A stretch of 64,000 nucleotides of DNA from Flammeovirga yaeyamensis (lineage in GTDB: Bacteria; Bacteroidota; Bacteroidia; Cytophagales; Flammeovirgaceae): the NCBI RefSeq assembly GCF_018736045.1, contig NZ_CP076132.1, positions 4,263,501 through 4,327,500 on the forward strand. Reading direction: 5' to 3'. This document shows positions 18,080 through 27,392 of this stretch, piece after piece (positions within the stretch are counted from its first letter, which is position 1; each line of letters opens with the position of its first letter). Made by a program: the position numbers and the translations under genes. A model generated the notes under the pieces. The model ran no database searches. It had not been told where the DNA came from and saw only the letters and a program-made list of their open reading frames with translations.

Positions 18080-18808
18080 TTACCATTTTCTGCTACTAAT
18101 TGATAACCTTGCCATGCTTAATGCTACAATTATCAGACTGCAAAAATACAGAATATCTCTAGAGTCTATTAATCCTCTACTTAATGATCTGTAATGAAAG
18201 TCTACTCCCCACAATCCTATACTGTAAGCATAATCGGATAAAGCTGGAATAGAAGCCACAGAAGATATACCATCGTAGCAGGCAAAGCAGATCATTACTG
18301 CTACAATAAAGGAGATAATTTGACTCGAAGTGATCGAGGAAGCAAATGTACCTATAGCTGCAAAACCGCCAGCTAGAAAGGCTAATCCAACGTAAGATCC
18401 TAATACCCCTGCCGTATCTATATTTCCTTTTGGTGCTCCTAATTCATACACCGAATAGTAATAAACCACTGTTGGGATCAAAGCAATTAATGCTGTAGCC
18501 CAAGCTGCTAAAAATTTACCAACTACAATCTGAGTATCCGTTAAGGGTCTGGTAAATAACAATTCTAATGTACCTGTTTTCTTTTCCTCTGCCAATCCCC
18601 TCATCGTGATGGCTGGCAATAGGAACATAAATACATAAGGTGCGATATTAAAAAGTGTATCTAAAGAAGCATAACTTCCTTCTAAAACACTTGTTTGAGG
18701 GAAAACCCACACAAACAATCCCATCATCACTAGGAAGACAGAAACTACTAAATACCCTAAAACGGCACTGAAAAAACTATTTAATTCTTTTGAAAAAATT
18801 TGCCACAT
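18080..18808 (-). CDS. gldF: Gliding-motility ABC transporter permease GldF
   Basis: 242 residues with six hydrophobic segments. The start WQIFSKELNSFFSAVLGYLV and the block LPAITMRGLAEEKKTGTLEL plus LLFTRPLTDTQIVVGKFLAAW match GldF, the ABC-2-type permease associated with gliding in Flavobacterium. GldF is described as working with GldG (a second membrane component) and the ATPase GldA. In many gliding species gldG follows gldF directly; here a polyprenyl synthase gene follows instead. It begins 15 bases after the DUF4251 gene, so the two are probably co-transcribed. Confidence 0.85.
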   Translation of the reverse strand: MWQIFSKELNSFFSAVLGYLVVSVFLVMMGLFVWVFPQTSVLEGSYASLDTLFNIAPYVFMFLLPAITMRGLAEEKKTGTLELLFTRPLTDTQIVVGKFLAAWATALIALIPTVVYYYSVYELGAPKGNIDTAGVLGSYVGLAFLAGGFAAIGTFASSITSSQIISFIVAVMICFACYDGISSVASIPALSDYAYSIGLWGVDFHYRSLSRGLIDSRDILYFCSLIIVALSMARLSISSRKW

Positions 18809-18823
18809 ATTCGACGTTACTGA

Positions 18824-19453
18824 CTAGTATGGAGTTGCCCCTTGGAAAACACTAGACAAGTTTGTTGGAACTATATTTCCTCTAAACTTAATCTCAATAT
18901 TTTCTGTTTGAGAACGTACCGAAGCATCTGCCCAGTTATCTCCACCATTTAAATTAATTCTTACTCTTGCTTGCATTATTGATCCTTGAACATTAAAAAC
19001 CATGCTCAAACCACCATATTCATTTTCTTTAATTTCCAACTCAGAAATTTTACCATCTAAAGTAATACCGCCTACTCCGTTGTAGCCAACAATCCCTTCA
19101 AAACCCAACTGTACAACACAGTTTTCTTTCTCCATTTTAATAAAGTTGATGTTGTTGGTTACTTGAGCAACATTACCATAACGGTCGTATACCTGATTGG
19201 CCTGCAAAACAAATTGCTGATCTTGCATTGCTTGTTTTGCCATTGCTAAACGTGCTTGCTCTTCGGCTTTTGCTTGTTGTTTAGCTAATTCTTTCGCTTT
19301 TTTTCTTTCTTCCTTGGCTTTCTTTCTTGCCAATTTACGTTGTTCTTTTTCTGTTAATGGCTTTTCCTGTGCTTCTTGAGCAAATGCAGAAAAAGAACCC
19401 ATAAATGTAAATAAAAGTAGAAAAGTAAGCGTTCTTAATAAAAAGTTTTTCAT
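18824..19453 (-). CDS. Exported DUF4251-like protein with basic coiled-coil segment
   Basis: About 209 residues from the ATG at 19453 (MKNFLLRTLTF), chosen because a proper signal peptide begins there and ends at AFAQ; the upstream in-frame ATG at 19507 would add 18 charged residues that spoil it. After cleavage comes a highly charged Lys/Glu/Ala helix (KEQRKLARKKAKEERKKAKE). A beta-rich domain follows with YGGLSMVFNVQG and VRINLNGGDNWADA, resembling DUF4251. Its function is unknown; it is probably periplasmic or in the envelope. It sits just upstream of gldF. Confidence 0.7.
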   Translation of the reverse strand: MKNFLLRTLTFLLLFTFMGSFSAFAQEAQEKPLTEKEQRKLARKKAKEERKKAKELAKQQAKAEEQARLAMAKQAMQDQQFVLQANQVYDRYGNVAQVTNNINFIKMEKENCVVQLGFEGIVGYNGVGGITLDGKISELEIKENEYGGLSMVFNVQGSIMQARVRINLNGGDNWADASVRSQTENIEIKFRGNIVPTNLSSVFQGATPY

Positions 19454-19748
19454 GGTTAAATCAATTAGATTATCATAATCGTACAAATATAACTCTTTCC
19501 TTTTCAATCTTTACTTCTATTCACATTTAAAGCCTTTTTTGACAAAAAATAATAGTCTATTTCTAAGTTACCATTATAAAAAGTGATGGATAAAAAAGCG
19601 AATCAAAAATTTCCTAAATCATAAAATCTACTTTTAATTTTTATCAAATATGATGGGTATTAAAAGAAAATATTTGATTTAGAACAACGGATTTCGACGA
19701 TCTTGTGTATATTTAAATTGCATTATTCATTCGATCAAATAATAATCC

Positions 19749-20348
19749 ATGAAAAATAACAGAGAACACGTTTTAAAAGTCGCTACCAAATTAATATCAC
19801 AAAGAGGTTTTGATGGTGCATCTACTAGAGAAATTGCACAGACAGCCAAGGTAAGTCAAGGAATGATTAATTATTACTTTGGTTCTAAAGAGGCTTTATT
19901 GAAGGAAATTATCAACGATTATCAAGAACAAATCAATAATACAATTAAGAGCATTGTGCATTCCAATTTAGAGGGATTAGAATTTTTATCTCTTGCTAGT
20001 CGTAAATTTTTTGATCTTGGAATGAGAAATAGAGATTTAGCACGTGTTTTAATGGTAGAAGAAATGATGGAGATGAGACAAGAGGTCATCACTCAATCTG
20101 ATGAGGTCGGATCATCAATTACCAATATTTTTGTCGATAAAATAGAGGAAGGAAAGAAAAATGGCACATTTAATAAAAATGCTGATTCAGAATTAATTGT
20201 TTCCTTTTTGATCAATACTTTAAACGATTACATCATCAGAGAGGAAAGGGTATATTTTAACACCCTAAAAGATCCTTATAGCGAAGCTGCACAACAACGC
20301 TTGTTGGACTTTTCTGATCATTATTTAAAAACGATGTTATCGAATTAA
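19749..20348 (+). CDS. TetR/AcrR family transcriptional regulator
   Basis: 199 residues. The N-terminal helix-turn-helix is clear: LISQRGFDGASTREIAQTAK followed by VSQGMINYYFGSKEALLKE. The C-terminal domain, all helical with acidic patches (ARVLMVEEMMEMRQEV), would bind a ligand that is not known. It starts a co-directional run and ends 10 bases before the TMEM175-like gene, which it may control. Confidence 0.9.
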   Translation: MKNNREHVLKVATKLISQRGFDGASTREIAQTAKVSQGMINYYFGSKEALLKEIINDYQEQINNTIKSIVHSNLEGLEFLSLASRKFFDLGMRNRDLARVLMVEEMMEMRQEVITQSDEVGSSITNIFVDKIEEGKKNGTFNKNADSELIVSFLINTLNDYIIREERVYFNTLKDPYSEAAQQRLLDFSDHYLKTMLSN

Positions 20349-20358
20349 GTAGAATAAA

Positions 20359-21003
20359 ATGAATAGTAAAAAGAACAATGTGATTATATCAAAAAGTTGG
20401 TTAGGGAGAATATGCCGATTAGCCGATATTATATTTGCCACTTCGATGACGATGCTTTTATTAGCTATCGACTTACCTAGAGTGGAAGATATTCATTCAA
20501 ATAAAGAGTTAATCAAAGGCTTTTCTGATCAATTGCCAATACTTGGTATTTTTCTATCCACATTCGTTCTTTTAGCTGTTTATTGGTTAAAGCATACTGC
20601 CACAACGCGATTAATGAAAGGTGCGGATGCTACTTATATGTGGACCGACCTTTTTATGCTTGCTTTTGTGGCTTTATTACCTTTTTCCAATAGTTTAGCA
20701 ACCGCTTTTCCTGAGTATTATATTGCTCAAGCGGCCTATTGTATCAATGTATTTCTTATTGGTTCTACAGCATTCTTTGCTTGGCGACATGCAAGTAAAA
20801 ACGACCACTTATTAAAAGAACATATTGATAAAGACATTGCAGATAAAATTAGTAGCGATAGTTGGATGGAACCCTGTATCGCTTTATTCTCATTGTGCTT
20901 AGGTTATTTCTTTGTCGAATACACACAACTTCCCTTTATTTTAGTACCAATCTTATATGGTTTAAGCATAAAGTGGATGGAAAAAAGGAAGAAAGCACGC
21001 TAA
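20359..21003 (+). CDS. TMEM175-like (DUF1211) integral membrane protein
   Basis: 214 residues with about six hydrophobic segments. The first one, RLADIIFATSMTMLLLAIDL, matches the conserved first helix of TMEM175/DUF1211 proteins (RxxFSDGVFAIAxTLLxLDI) but lacks the full FSD triplet, here LAD. KHTATT after YWL fits the W...H position. Family members form potassium or proton channels in the membrane. The altered FSD motif makes channel function uncertain. It is probably in the same operon as the TetR gene. Confidence 0.7.
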   Translation: MNSKKNNVIISKSWLGRICRLADIIFATSMTMLLLAIDLPRVEDIHSNKELIKGFSDQLPILGIFLSTFVLLAVYWLKHTATTRLMKGADATYMWTDLFMLAFVALLPFSNSLATAFPEYYIAQAAYCINVFLIGSTAFFAWRHASKNDHLLKEHIDKDIADKISSDSWMEPCIALFSLCLGYFFVEYTQLPFILVPILYGLSIKWMEKRKKAR

Positions 21004-21069
21004 TTGCTAAATAAAATACAGATAAAAACGTTCTTACTAAAAGCATTAATTTTTTTAATTATACTAACA

Positions 21070-21825
21070 ATGGCACAAGTCATATCTATCAGTAATCATA
21101 AAGGAGGAGTAGGCAAAACCACATCTGTGGTCAATTTAGGTGCGGCACTACATCAAATGGGCAAACGTGTTTTGATGGTCGATATGGACCCTCAAGCAAA
21201 TTTGAGTCAGTCTTTAGGTGTTTTCGAACCCGAAAAATCTGTATACTCTCTTTTAAGAGGTTTCTGTACTATAGATGAGGCAATGAATGAACTCGAAATG
21301 GATTTATGCTTAATCCCTTCAGAATTAGATTTATCTGGAGCTGAACTGGAATTAAGTATGGAAGCCGGAAGAGAGTTTATTTTAAAAGATCATTTAGAAA
21401 AAGTTGGCGATCAGTTTGATTATATTCTAATTGATTGTCCTCCAAGTCTTGGTCTGTTAACGATTAATGCTTTTACTGCCTCCACTCAAGTTTTCTTCCC
21501 TCTTCAAGCACAGTTCTTAGCCACTCAAGGGCTTAAAAAGCTATTGGAAGTAATTGAGAAAGTGCAACAACGATTAAATAGAGATCTGCAAATTGGTGGT
21601 GTTTTTATCACACAATTCGATAAAAGAAAAGTATTGAATAGAAACGTTAGAGAGGCGATTCAAAAACATTTTGGTGATGCGCTCTTCAATACAGTAATAC
21701 GTGATAATGTGGCACTTGCAGAAGCTCCATCTAAGCAAACAAACATCTTTAGATACAATTCTAAGAGTAATGGAGCGTTAGATTATTGGGAGCTTGCCCA
21801 AGAAGTATCTCAAAGACTACCTTAA
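21070..21825 (+). CDS. parA: ParA-type ATPase
   Basis: 251 residues from the ATG at 21070. A TTG 66 bases upstream is in frame but would add a hydrophobic leader before the conserved MAQVISISNHKGGVGKTT, so I reject it. The deviant Walker A motif (signature Lys11, Lys16), MVDMDPQANLSQSLG and DYILIDCPPSLG are all present. No N-terminal HTH extension, so it is the small ParA/Soj type that partitions DNA or positions large complexes on the nucleoid. The gene directly downstream encodes a ribbon-helix-helix protein, not a canonical ParB. Confidence 0.92.
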   Translation: MAQVISISNHKGGVGKTTSVVNLGAALHQMGKRVLMVDMDPQANLSQSLGVFEPEKSVYSLLRGFCTIDEAMNELEMDLCLIPSELDLSGAELELSMEAGREFILKDHLEKVGDQFDYILIDCPPSLGLLTINAFTASTQVFFPLQAQFLATQGLKKLLEVIEKVQQRLNRDLQIGGVFITQFDKRKVLNRNVREAIQKHFGDALFNTVIRDNVALAEAPSKQTNIFRYNSKSNGALDYWELAQEVSQRLP

Positions 21826-21848
21826 ATTTACACCGAAATCTCTTTATC

Positions 21849-22118
21849 ATGGCTAAAAAAAGTTTTTCTGGAGGACTTGACTCTCTTTTAGGGGGAGCAC
21901 CTTCATCAAATAATCAAAACGAAGAAAAAAAGGAAGTTCCAAAAAAAGAAGCAATACCTGCAGTAAAGGTCATACCTCAAAATTCTTCTCAGCTAAATGC
22001 ACTTACAGATAAGCAAAAAAGTAAAATTAAGGCGTTGGCAGAGAAAGAAGGACGTACTGAAAATGAGATTATTCGCGAGGCTATTGCTTTTTACTTGGAT
22101 TTTCAAGTAGATTTATAG
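21849..22118 (+). CDS. Ribbon-helix-helix partner of ParA with ParB-like N-terminal motif
   Basis: 89 residues from the ATG at 21849 (MAKKSFSGGLDSLLGGAP), chosen over an ATG 63 bases upstream inside parA. The N-terminal SGGLDSLLGG looks like the GLGRGLDALLG box with which ParB proteins contact ParA. A Lys/Glu/Pro-rich linker follows. The C-terminus (about residues 50-85, LTDKQKSKIKALAEKEGRTE, NEIIREAIAFYLDF) fits a ribbon-helix-helix DNA-binding fold. It starts 23 bases after parA and is almost certainly co-transcribed. It may tether a cargo or centromere to ParA. Confidence 0.75.
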   Translation: MAKKSFSGGLDSLLGGAPSSNNQNEEKKEVPKKEAIPAVKVIPQNSSQLNALTDKQKSKIKALAEKEGRTENEIIREAIAFYLDFQVDL

Positions 22119-22137
22119 TAGAATAAACCTTATGTGA

Positions 22138-24294
22138 ATGAAAGACTATATACTAACACTGCTTATTTTATTTAATACCTTATCAATCTCAGCCCAAAAC
22201 ATTGGAATTGTTCCTTCTACTGAAGGAATAAAGGTATCAAAAGATGGAAAGGAGTTCATCAATCCCTTCTTTGGTGGATTGAATGCTCCTCAATTTTCTA
22301 ATCTAGACCTCGATTTAGATGGCAACAACGATTTAGTAATATTCGATCGTACCTCAAGAAAAGTCTACACTTTTTTATGGAAATCGGACGATTGGATACA
22401 TGCTCCAGAATATGAATTGATCTTTCCTCAAAACGTTCGCTTTTGGATGCAATTGATTGATTTTAATCAAGATGGAACAAAAGATTTAATTATTGGAGAA
22501 GAGGATGGCATCTATTTATACAAAAACACTTCTACTGGGAGTAAAGTAGCTTTTGATAAAACTCCTCAGCAATTATTCTCCACGACTTTCTCGGGGAATC
22601 CTACTCCTCTATCCTCATCCTTATCAGATACTCCGGCTATCGTAGATGTCAATAACGACGGCCTTGTAGACTTTGTCACCTTTGTACAAGGATTGGGTGG
22701 AACAGTGGAATCACACATCAATCAAGGAATTGAAAATGGCACCCCTACCTTTAAGAAGACCACCGACTTTTGGGGAAACTTCCAAGAATGTGGTGACTGT
22801 GCTACCTATATTTTTGGCAACGAACAGTGTCCTTCTAATCAGAAAATAATGCACTTGGGTGCTTCTATAACATTGCATGATGTAAATGGCAATGGTTTAT
22901 ATGACTTAATAATTGGAGAAAAAGAGTGTAACAACTTGGTTTTTCTTCCCAACAAAGGTACTGCCTCAGAAGCAGTATTTGATGAAGTAACAGTTAATTT
23001 CCCTGATAATCATCCTATACTATTTCCAGATTTCCCTGCCGCTTATTTCATAGATACAAACAACGATCAAGTTCAGGACATGATCATCGCTCCGAATGTG
23101 GATGAAAACGATTTAAACCTGACTGATTTCTCAAAATACATTTGGCGATACACCAATACAGGTACACCTTCTAGCCCCGTATGGACGCTTCAAGAAGAGG
23201 ATTTTTTACAAAATACTGGTATTGATGTTGGGCAACGTTCCCGTCCTGCTCTATATGATGTAGATCAAAATGGGACACTCGATTTACTCATAGGTTACAG
23301 AAATGCTTATGATGCTGATGAAAACCCAATTGGTGGAGGAATTACTTACTACAAAAACATTGGAAGTAATGAAAACCCATCTTTCGAATGGGTGACCGAT
23401 AATTATTTAAATATTATCGAGTGGGGAATGATTGATATTTATCCTCAAATAGTCGATTGGAATGGAGATGGAAAGTTGAACCTCATTATCAGTGGTGCAG
23501 TACCTAACAGCAATCAAGCCGGAGCCTATCTATTTGATTTTGCTACTGATTATTCTTCCGATAAGACACCACAACTTATTTATGCTCATCGTCCAGACGA
23601 TGTAGTCTATTTTTATGACATCAACCAAGACGGTAAAGCAGATCTATTGCATGGTAAATTTTCGGGTAGTCTAGAGTATCATCAACAACAAGAAAATGAG
23701 TCATTTCAGTTAGAAGATGAGGCCTATTTAGGGTTATCGGGTGATATTCTTAGAAAGTATCCATCGGCATTCATTTATGACCTTAACAATGATGGAAATT
23801 TAGACCTCTTGGTTTGGGATGATTCCGGTACTCCTAGAATTTGGAGAGACTTTAAAAGTGACTCTCCCGAGTACCAAGGTCGTGCTTTTTTCTCTCCGAT
23901 TGATAACGAATTTAATGCCTACACATATGGAAATAGATTAAATAGTGTAATACTAAATAACTATTTGATAACAGGTTCAGAAAGTGGTGGTATCACAATA
24001 GCAACCCTTGATGAATACGATCAGCCCTTATCCATTCCAGACAACAGTTTTAATGAAAGTGTGCTATCTGTTTATCCCAATCCTGCTTCACAAGAGGTGA
24101 AACTAAGAAACACAACCAATAATGATTTACAGATTACTATATATAATCATCTAGGGCAATACGTGGATAGGTTTATTTTAAAAGGTGAAAGTATAAAAGT
24201 AGAAAATACCCAACAATGGAGCAGAGGGGTATATTTTATTAGGGCCGTAGATAGCAACAATAGTATTCAAACATCACGTCTGATACTACAGTAA
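22138..24294 (+). CDS. T9SS-exported FG-GAP/VCBS repeat protein
   Basis: 718 residues. Signal peptide to about residue 19 (LSISAQ). About nine calcium-binding-like FG-GAP blocks follow, for example DLDLDGNNDLVIFD, DFNQDGTKDLIIGE, DVNNDGLVDFV, DWNGDGKLNLIISG and DLNNDGNLDLLVWD, which would fold as a beta propeller. The last ~75 residues, starting LSVYPNPASQEVKL and ending with GVYFIRAVDS-type strands, are a type A T9SS sorting domain, so it is secreted or attached to the surface. The role is probably binding or adhesion; no catalytic domain is seen. It is the last gene of the co-directional run. Confidence 0.88.
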   Translation: MKDYILTLLILFNTLSISAQNIGIVPSTEGIKVSKDGKEFINPFFGGLNAPQFSNLDLDLDGNNDLVIFDRTSRKVYTFLWKSDDWIHAPEYELIFPQNVRFWMQLIDFNQDGTKDLIIGEEDGIYLYKNTSTGSKVAFDKTPQQLFSTTFSGNPTPLSSSLSDTPAIVDVNNDGLVDFVTFVQGLGGTVESHINQGIENGTPTFKKTTDFWGNFQECGDCATYIFGNEQCPSNQKIMHLGASITLHDVNGNGLYDLIIGEKECNNLVFLPNKGTASEAVFDEVTVNFPDNHPILFPDFPAAYFIDTNNDQVQDMIIAPNVDENDLNLTDFSKYIWRYTNTGTPSSPVWTLQEEDFLQNTGIDVGQRSRPALYDVDQNGTLDLLIGYRNAYDADENPIGGGITYYKNIGSNENPSFEWVTDNYLNIIEWGMIDIYPQIVDWNGDGKLNLIISGAVPNSNQAGAYLFDFATDYSSDKTPQLIYAHRPDDVVYFYDINQDGKADLLHGKFSGSLEYHQQQENESFQLEDEAYLGLSGDILRKYPSAFIYDLNNDGNLDLLVWDDSGTPRIWRDFKSDSPEYQGRAFFSPIDNEFNAYTYGNRLNSVILNNYLITGSESGGITIATLDEYDQPLSIPDNSFNESVLSVYPNPASQEVKLRNTTNNDLQITIYNHLGQYVDRFILKGESIKVENTQQWSRGVYFIRAVDSNNSIQTSRLILQ

Positions 24295-24324
24295 TTAGTG
24301 TAATGGATTAAACTTTAATTTAAT

Positions 24325-24582
24325 TTACGAACAGCATCTGTTCGAACGTAATAAGTAAGCAACGTCAAATTTAAGTATGCCTCTAAAGGTCTTTATAAAA
24401 ACATCTGATGTATTGATTGGACCATCATAATTAGAAGCAATTTCAGTAATTACATTACTTAAGTACTCCTCAGAAAGTTGATCGACATCTTCTTCAGAAG
24501 TCACTCCCTGATGATTAATTAAATGATCAGCAATCGTTAGACTCAGATGTTTTTCTCTCTTAGAAAATTCTAGCATAAGCAT
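24325..24582 (-). CDS. Small protein of unknown function, paired with the upstream gene
   Basis: 85 residues (83 if the ATG at 24576 is used). Soluble, acidic and probably helical, with a closing RSNRCCS. Its ATG begins at the base directly next to the stop of the 216-residue gene, so the two are translationally coupled or at least in one transcript. A 7-base inverted repeat CGAACAG/CTGTTCG overlaps its last codons (24328-24344). No family is recognised. Confidence 0.55.
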   Translation of the reverse strand: MLMLEFSKREKHLSLTIADHLINHQGVTSEEDVDQLSEEYLSNVITEIASNYDGPINTSDVFIKTFRGILKFDVAYLLRSNRCCS

Positions 24583-25233
24583 TTATTTATGTTGATGTTG
24601 GTCTTGAACAAGATGTTTTCTCAACAAATAAAGTACTGTTGGTAGTAAATCGTATACTGTTTCTTGTACTTCAATTGTATCAATTACTTCTTGATCAATA
24701 TATTTATCGGTGTAGAATGACTTTGGAGGATTGTAGAGCGAATCTACAATTGTATTAAACTCCTCTTCATCTACTTCTCCTCTACCACTTAAATAGGTTG
24801 CATTCACTATCAATTCGGATAATGTTTGCGCTTGTTGGGTGTTATAACCATAATAGCTGGAATATAGAAGAAACTCCAATATTTCAGGTAATGGCTCTTT
24901 ATCTACAGGTAGTTTATTGTAGAACTTCCTTAAAGTAGATATAAGATCTAATGTGTCAATAAGTACACAACCATCTTCAATCTGAACAGGAAACATCATC
25001 GACATGGCGTACCTTGTTTCTTGAATAAGGATGCTTTTCTCTTCTTCGACAAAAAACAACGTTATAAAGATCTGATCAGGATCTCCTTTTACTTGAAACT
25101 CTTCTGGGCCTTCAATAGCCTCCCACATACATCCAAGCACTCTCGCCCCTTCCTTAAAAAATCTTGGTAAGCGCATAAATTTGCACTCGTGATTTTCTAG
25201 GTACTCTTCAAGTGTCACCTTAGAATTCGTCAT
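24583..25233 (-). CDS. Soluble protein of unknown function
   Basis: 216 residues, no signal peptide or membrane segment. The N-terminal half looks alpha/beta (GARVLGCMWEAIEGPEEF, ITLFFVEEEKSILIQETRYA); the C-terminal half is helical and ends in a His/Gln-rich tail (QDQHQHK). I recognise no motif. It is directly followed by the 85-residue gene and preceded by a 260-base intergenic region that contains the terminator of the DUF2911 gene. The two genes probably make partners. Confidence 0.55.
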   Translation of the reverse strand: MTNSKVTLEEYLENHECKFMRLPRFFKEGARVLGCMWEAIEGPEEFQVKGDPDQIFITLFFVEEEKSILIQETRYAMSMMFPVQIEDGCVLIDTLDLISTLRKFYNKLPVDKEPLPEILEFLLYSSYYGYNTQQAQTLSELIVNATYLSGRGEVDEEEFNTIVDSLYNPPKSFYTDKYIDQEVIDTIEVQETVYDLLPTVLYLLRKHLVQDQHQHK

Positions 25234-25411
25234 CTTTATATTATATACGTTGGTTTAATTGTCTATTAGTTTGCGTTATTGTATCAAAAAGTTTTTGACT
25301 TTAGATACTAACATCAAACTCTAAGTTCCAAAAATACAATTGAAAGTTCGTCCATACGGTATTTTCGGCTTAAAATCATGAAATAATATAAACATAACTT
25401 CATTAAAAACA

Positions 25412-25463
25412 CAAAAAAAGAGTAATTGTTCCTCATTTATGTTAAAAAAAAGAACAATTACTC
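25412..25463 (-). terminator. Terminator of the DUF2911 gene
   Basis: GAGTAATTGTTC (25420-25431) pairs with GAACAATTACTC (25452-25463). On the minus strand a T run follows the stem, and the loop itself holds eight T. Confidence 0.82.
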
Positions 25464-25494
25464 CTAAAAGCTGACGCAAACATAAGTTTACCAC

Positions 25495-26061
25495 TTATTC
25501 TTTGGTCTTCATTTTTAATTTAGTTCGTACGTTATCCCATTCAAATACTAAGAACATACTCTTACTTTCTTCTCCTTTGGAAACATCAATTAAGAAGCTT
25601 TCAACAGCTTTAGAGAGATGTTCTACAGGTACCTTCACTTTTAATACATCCTGCTCTATAACTCTGCTTGCTTTTCCACCAAAACTCACTCCCCAATCGT
25701 TTAACTCTTTATTAAAAATGATGGTCCAATTGTCCGATTCAGGAATTGTCCACAATGTGTATTTCCCTTTAGGTAAAGTCTTTCCATCAATTTCTAAATC
25801 TGTACTTGTATTAAACACAGTCGGTTCATTCGCACCTGTTCTCCAAACATGACCGTAGGGAACAAGATTACCAAAAATCACCCTTCCTTTTTTATAAGGA
25901 GAAGAATAATTGATTGTTATATAATTACCATCCTCTTTATACACTTCCTCGACTTGAGGACTATGTTTTTTAGTTTGTGTAATCATTACCTCTTTAAAAA
26001 TAAATCCACCTATAGCTAGGCAAACCAAAATTAAACAGATATATAAAAATGCTTTTCTCAT
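25495..26061 (-). CDS. DUF2911 family protein, membrane-anchored or exported
   Basis: 188 residues. An N-terminal hydrophobic segment (AFLYICLILVCLAIGGFIF) acts as signal or anchor. The remainder matches DUF2911: SSPYKKGRVIFGNLVPYG, VWRTGANEPTVFNTSTDL, GKTLPKGKYTLWTIPESD and FNKELNDWG. The family is widespread in Bacteroidota and has no assigned function. It lies 83 bases downstream of the FAD oxidase gene on the same strand. Confidence 0.85.
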   Translation of the reverse strand: MRKAFLYICLILVCLAIGGFIFKEVMITQTKKHSPQVEEVYKEDGNYITINYSSPYKKGRVIFGNLVPYGHVWRTGANEPTVFNTSTDLEIDGKTLPKGKYTLWTIPESDNWTIIFNKELNDWGVSFGGKASRVIEQDVLKVKVPVEHLSKAVESFLIDVSKGEESKSMFLVFEWDNVRTKLKMKTKE

Positions 26062-26144
26062 GTGTTCGTTAATTAATAGAATGAATGCATACTAATGCTT
26101 ATCGCTTAGTGTTCAAAAATTATACTATTCTTTAATTTTAAACA

Positions 26145-27392
26145 TTATTTATCATTAAAATAAAGTCTAGCTAATTCTTCTGCTGTTTCCATTGCCCCGT
26201 GTACTGTAGAAGCATGTCCATTATCATTTAATGCTTCACCAATAAAAAACACCTTATCTTGTATAGGCTGCTTTAATTGTTTTCTATACTTTAAGCTATC
26301 TTTTTTAGAATAGGAATAAGTACCACAAAAATAGGGATCAGAGGTCCAATCTTTACCGTAATGATCTTTATAATGCATCATTACATTAACATCAGGAAAC
26401 ATTTCATCCAATTCATGTAAAAGAATTTCTGCCACTTCTTCATCTAACATTTGATTAAAATCTTTAGCGGCATCTGCCATTACATAAGCACAAATAGTTT
26501 TAGGTTGTGCAGGACGAATTAAGTACAATGGACATTTCTTTCCACCAATAATTTCACTTGTTTCAGGCTCCCAGAAGATTTTATCAAATCGAATAAATAA
26601 TTTTCTACCTTTCCCAAAACCTAATTTTTGAATGGCCTCTAAATGTGTATCAGGTAATGAGGGTGTAAAATTGATTTTTTCTTTTTTCAATACACCTAAT
26701 GATGTCGTTAGAATTACCTTATCAAATTGATTTGTTTTTCCATCACGAGAAAGTAAAATCACCCCATCATCACTGTAATTAACATCCATAATCGGAGCAT
26801 TTAAAGTGATGCTATCTTTAAGTTTTTCTTCAAAAAAATCGATAGCATCCGCATATTTTCCATAAGAGAAAAAATTACGATGACCCGAAGTCCACCTCCA
26901 CTCTTCCTCTCCTAAAGATGATGCATGTATTTTATCTGGAGAGGCTGAATATTCACTTGTAATACCATCTAAAATAGGGCGAATTGAAAGGTCGTACATC
27001 CCCAGATTCTTTAGAGATCTAGTAATATTACCATCAAATTCTTCCCTTTGTATATTGGCAAAATAAGTAAATAAAGAATGTATATTCTCTGGTAGTTCTT
27101 CTTTTTTATCTAAGTCTTTAAGCTTTTGATCCAACCACAAATATTCATTCCCATTAATTGGTTCTAAAAGATGACCTAAATGGGATAACATTTCATAGTT
27201 GAGCGCGTTACGCCCATGTATTTCTGCTGCTCCAAGTTCAACAAACTTTTTCTTTCCTTTTATTGTATGGGTATGTATCCTCCCTCCTAAACGATCTGAT
27301 GCTTCGAAGATCATCACCTCGTGTCCTAGTTCTTTTAAAATACTACCTGCATACAAACCGGAGATTCCTCCTCCAACAATTCCAATTCTCAT
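26145..27392 (-). CDS. FAD-dependent amine oxidase family protein
   Basis: 415 residues. The N-terminal dinucleotide-binding motif RIGIVGGGISGLYAGSIL is followed by EASDRLGGRIHT, the amine-oxidase (GG-doublet) signature. The C-terminal FAD-contact block is KVFFIGEALNDNGHASTVHG followed by AMETAEELA. This fold covers monoamine oxidases, polyamine oxidases and desaturase-like enzymes; the substrate cannot be named. There is no signal peptide, so the enzyme is cytosolic. It is probably co-transcribed with the DUF2911 gene. Confidence 0.85.
   Translation of the reverse strand: MRIGIVGGGISGLYAGSILKELGHEVMIFEASDRLGGRIHTHTIKGKKKFVELGAAEIHGRNALNYEMLSHLGHLLEPINGNEYLWLDQKLKDLDKKEELPENIHSLFTYFANIQREEFDGNITRSLKNLGMYDLSIRPILDGITSEYSASPDKIHASSLGEEEWRWTSGHRNFFSYGKYADAIDFFEEKLKDSITLNAPIMDVNYSDDGVILLSRDGKTNQFDKVILTTSLGVLKKEKINFTPSLPDTHLEAIQKLGFGKGRKLFIRFDKIFWEPETSEIIGGKKCPLYLIRPAQPKTICAYVMADAAKDFNQMLDEEVAEILLHELDEMFPDVNVMMHYKDHYGKDWTSDPYFCGTYSYSKKDSLKYRKQLKQPIQDKVFFIGEALNDNGHASTVHGAMETAEELARLYFNDK

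Noticed and set aside
21004-21069. TTG start for ParA, 66 bases upstream
   Set aside because: It would put a hydrophobic leader before the conserved N-terminal strand and Walker A; the ATG at 21070 fits the family.
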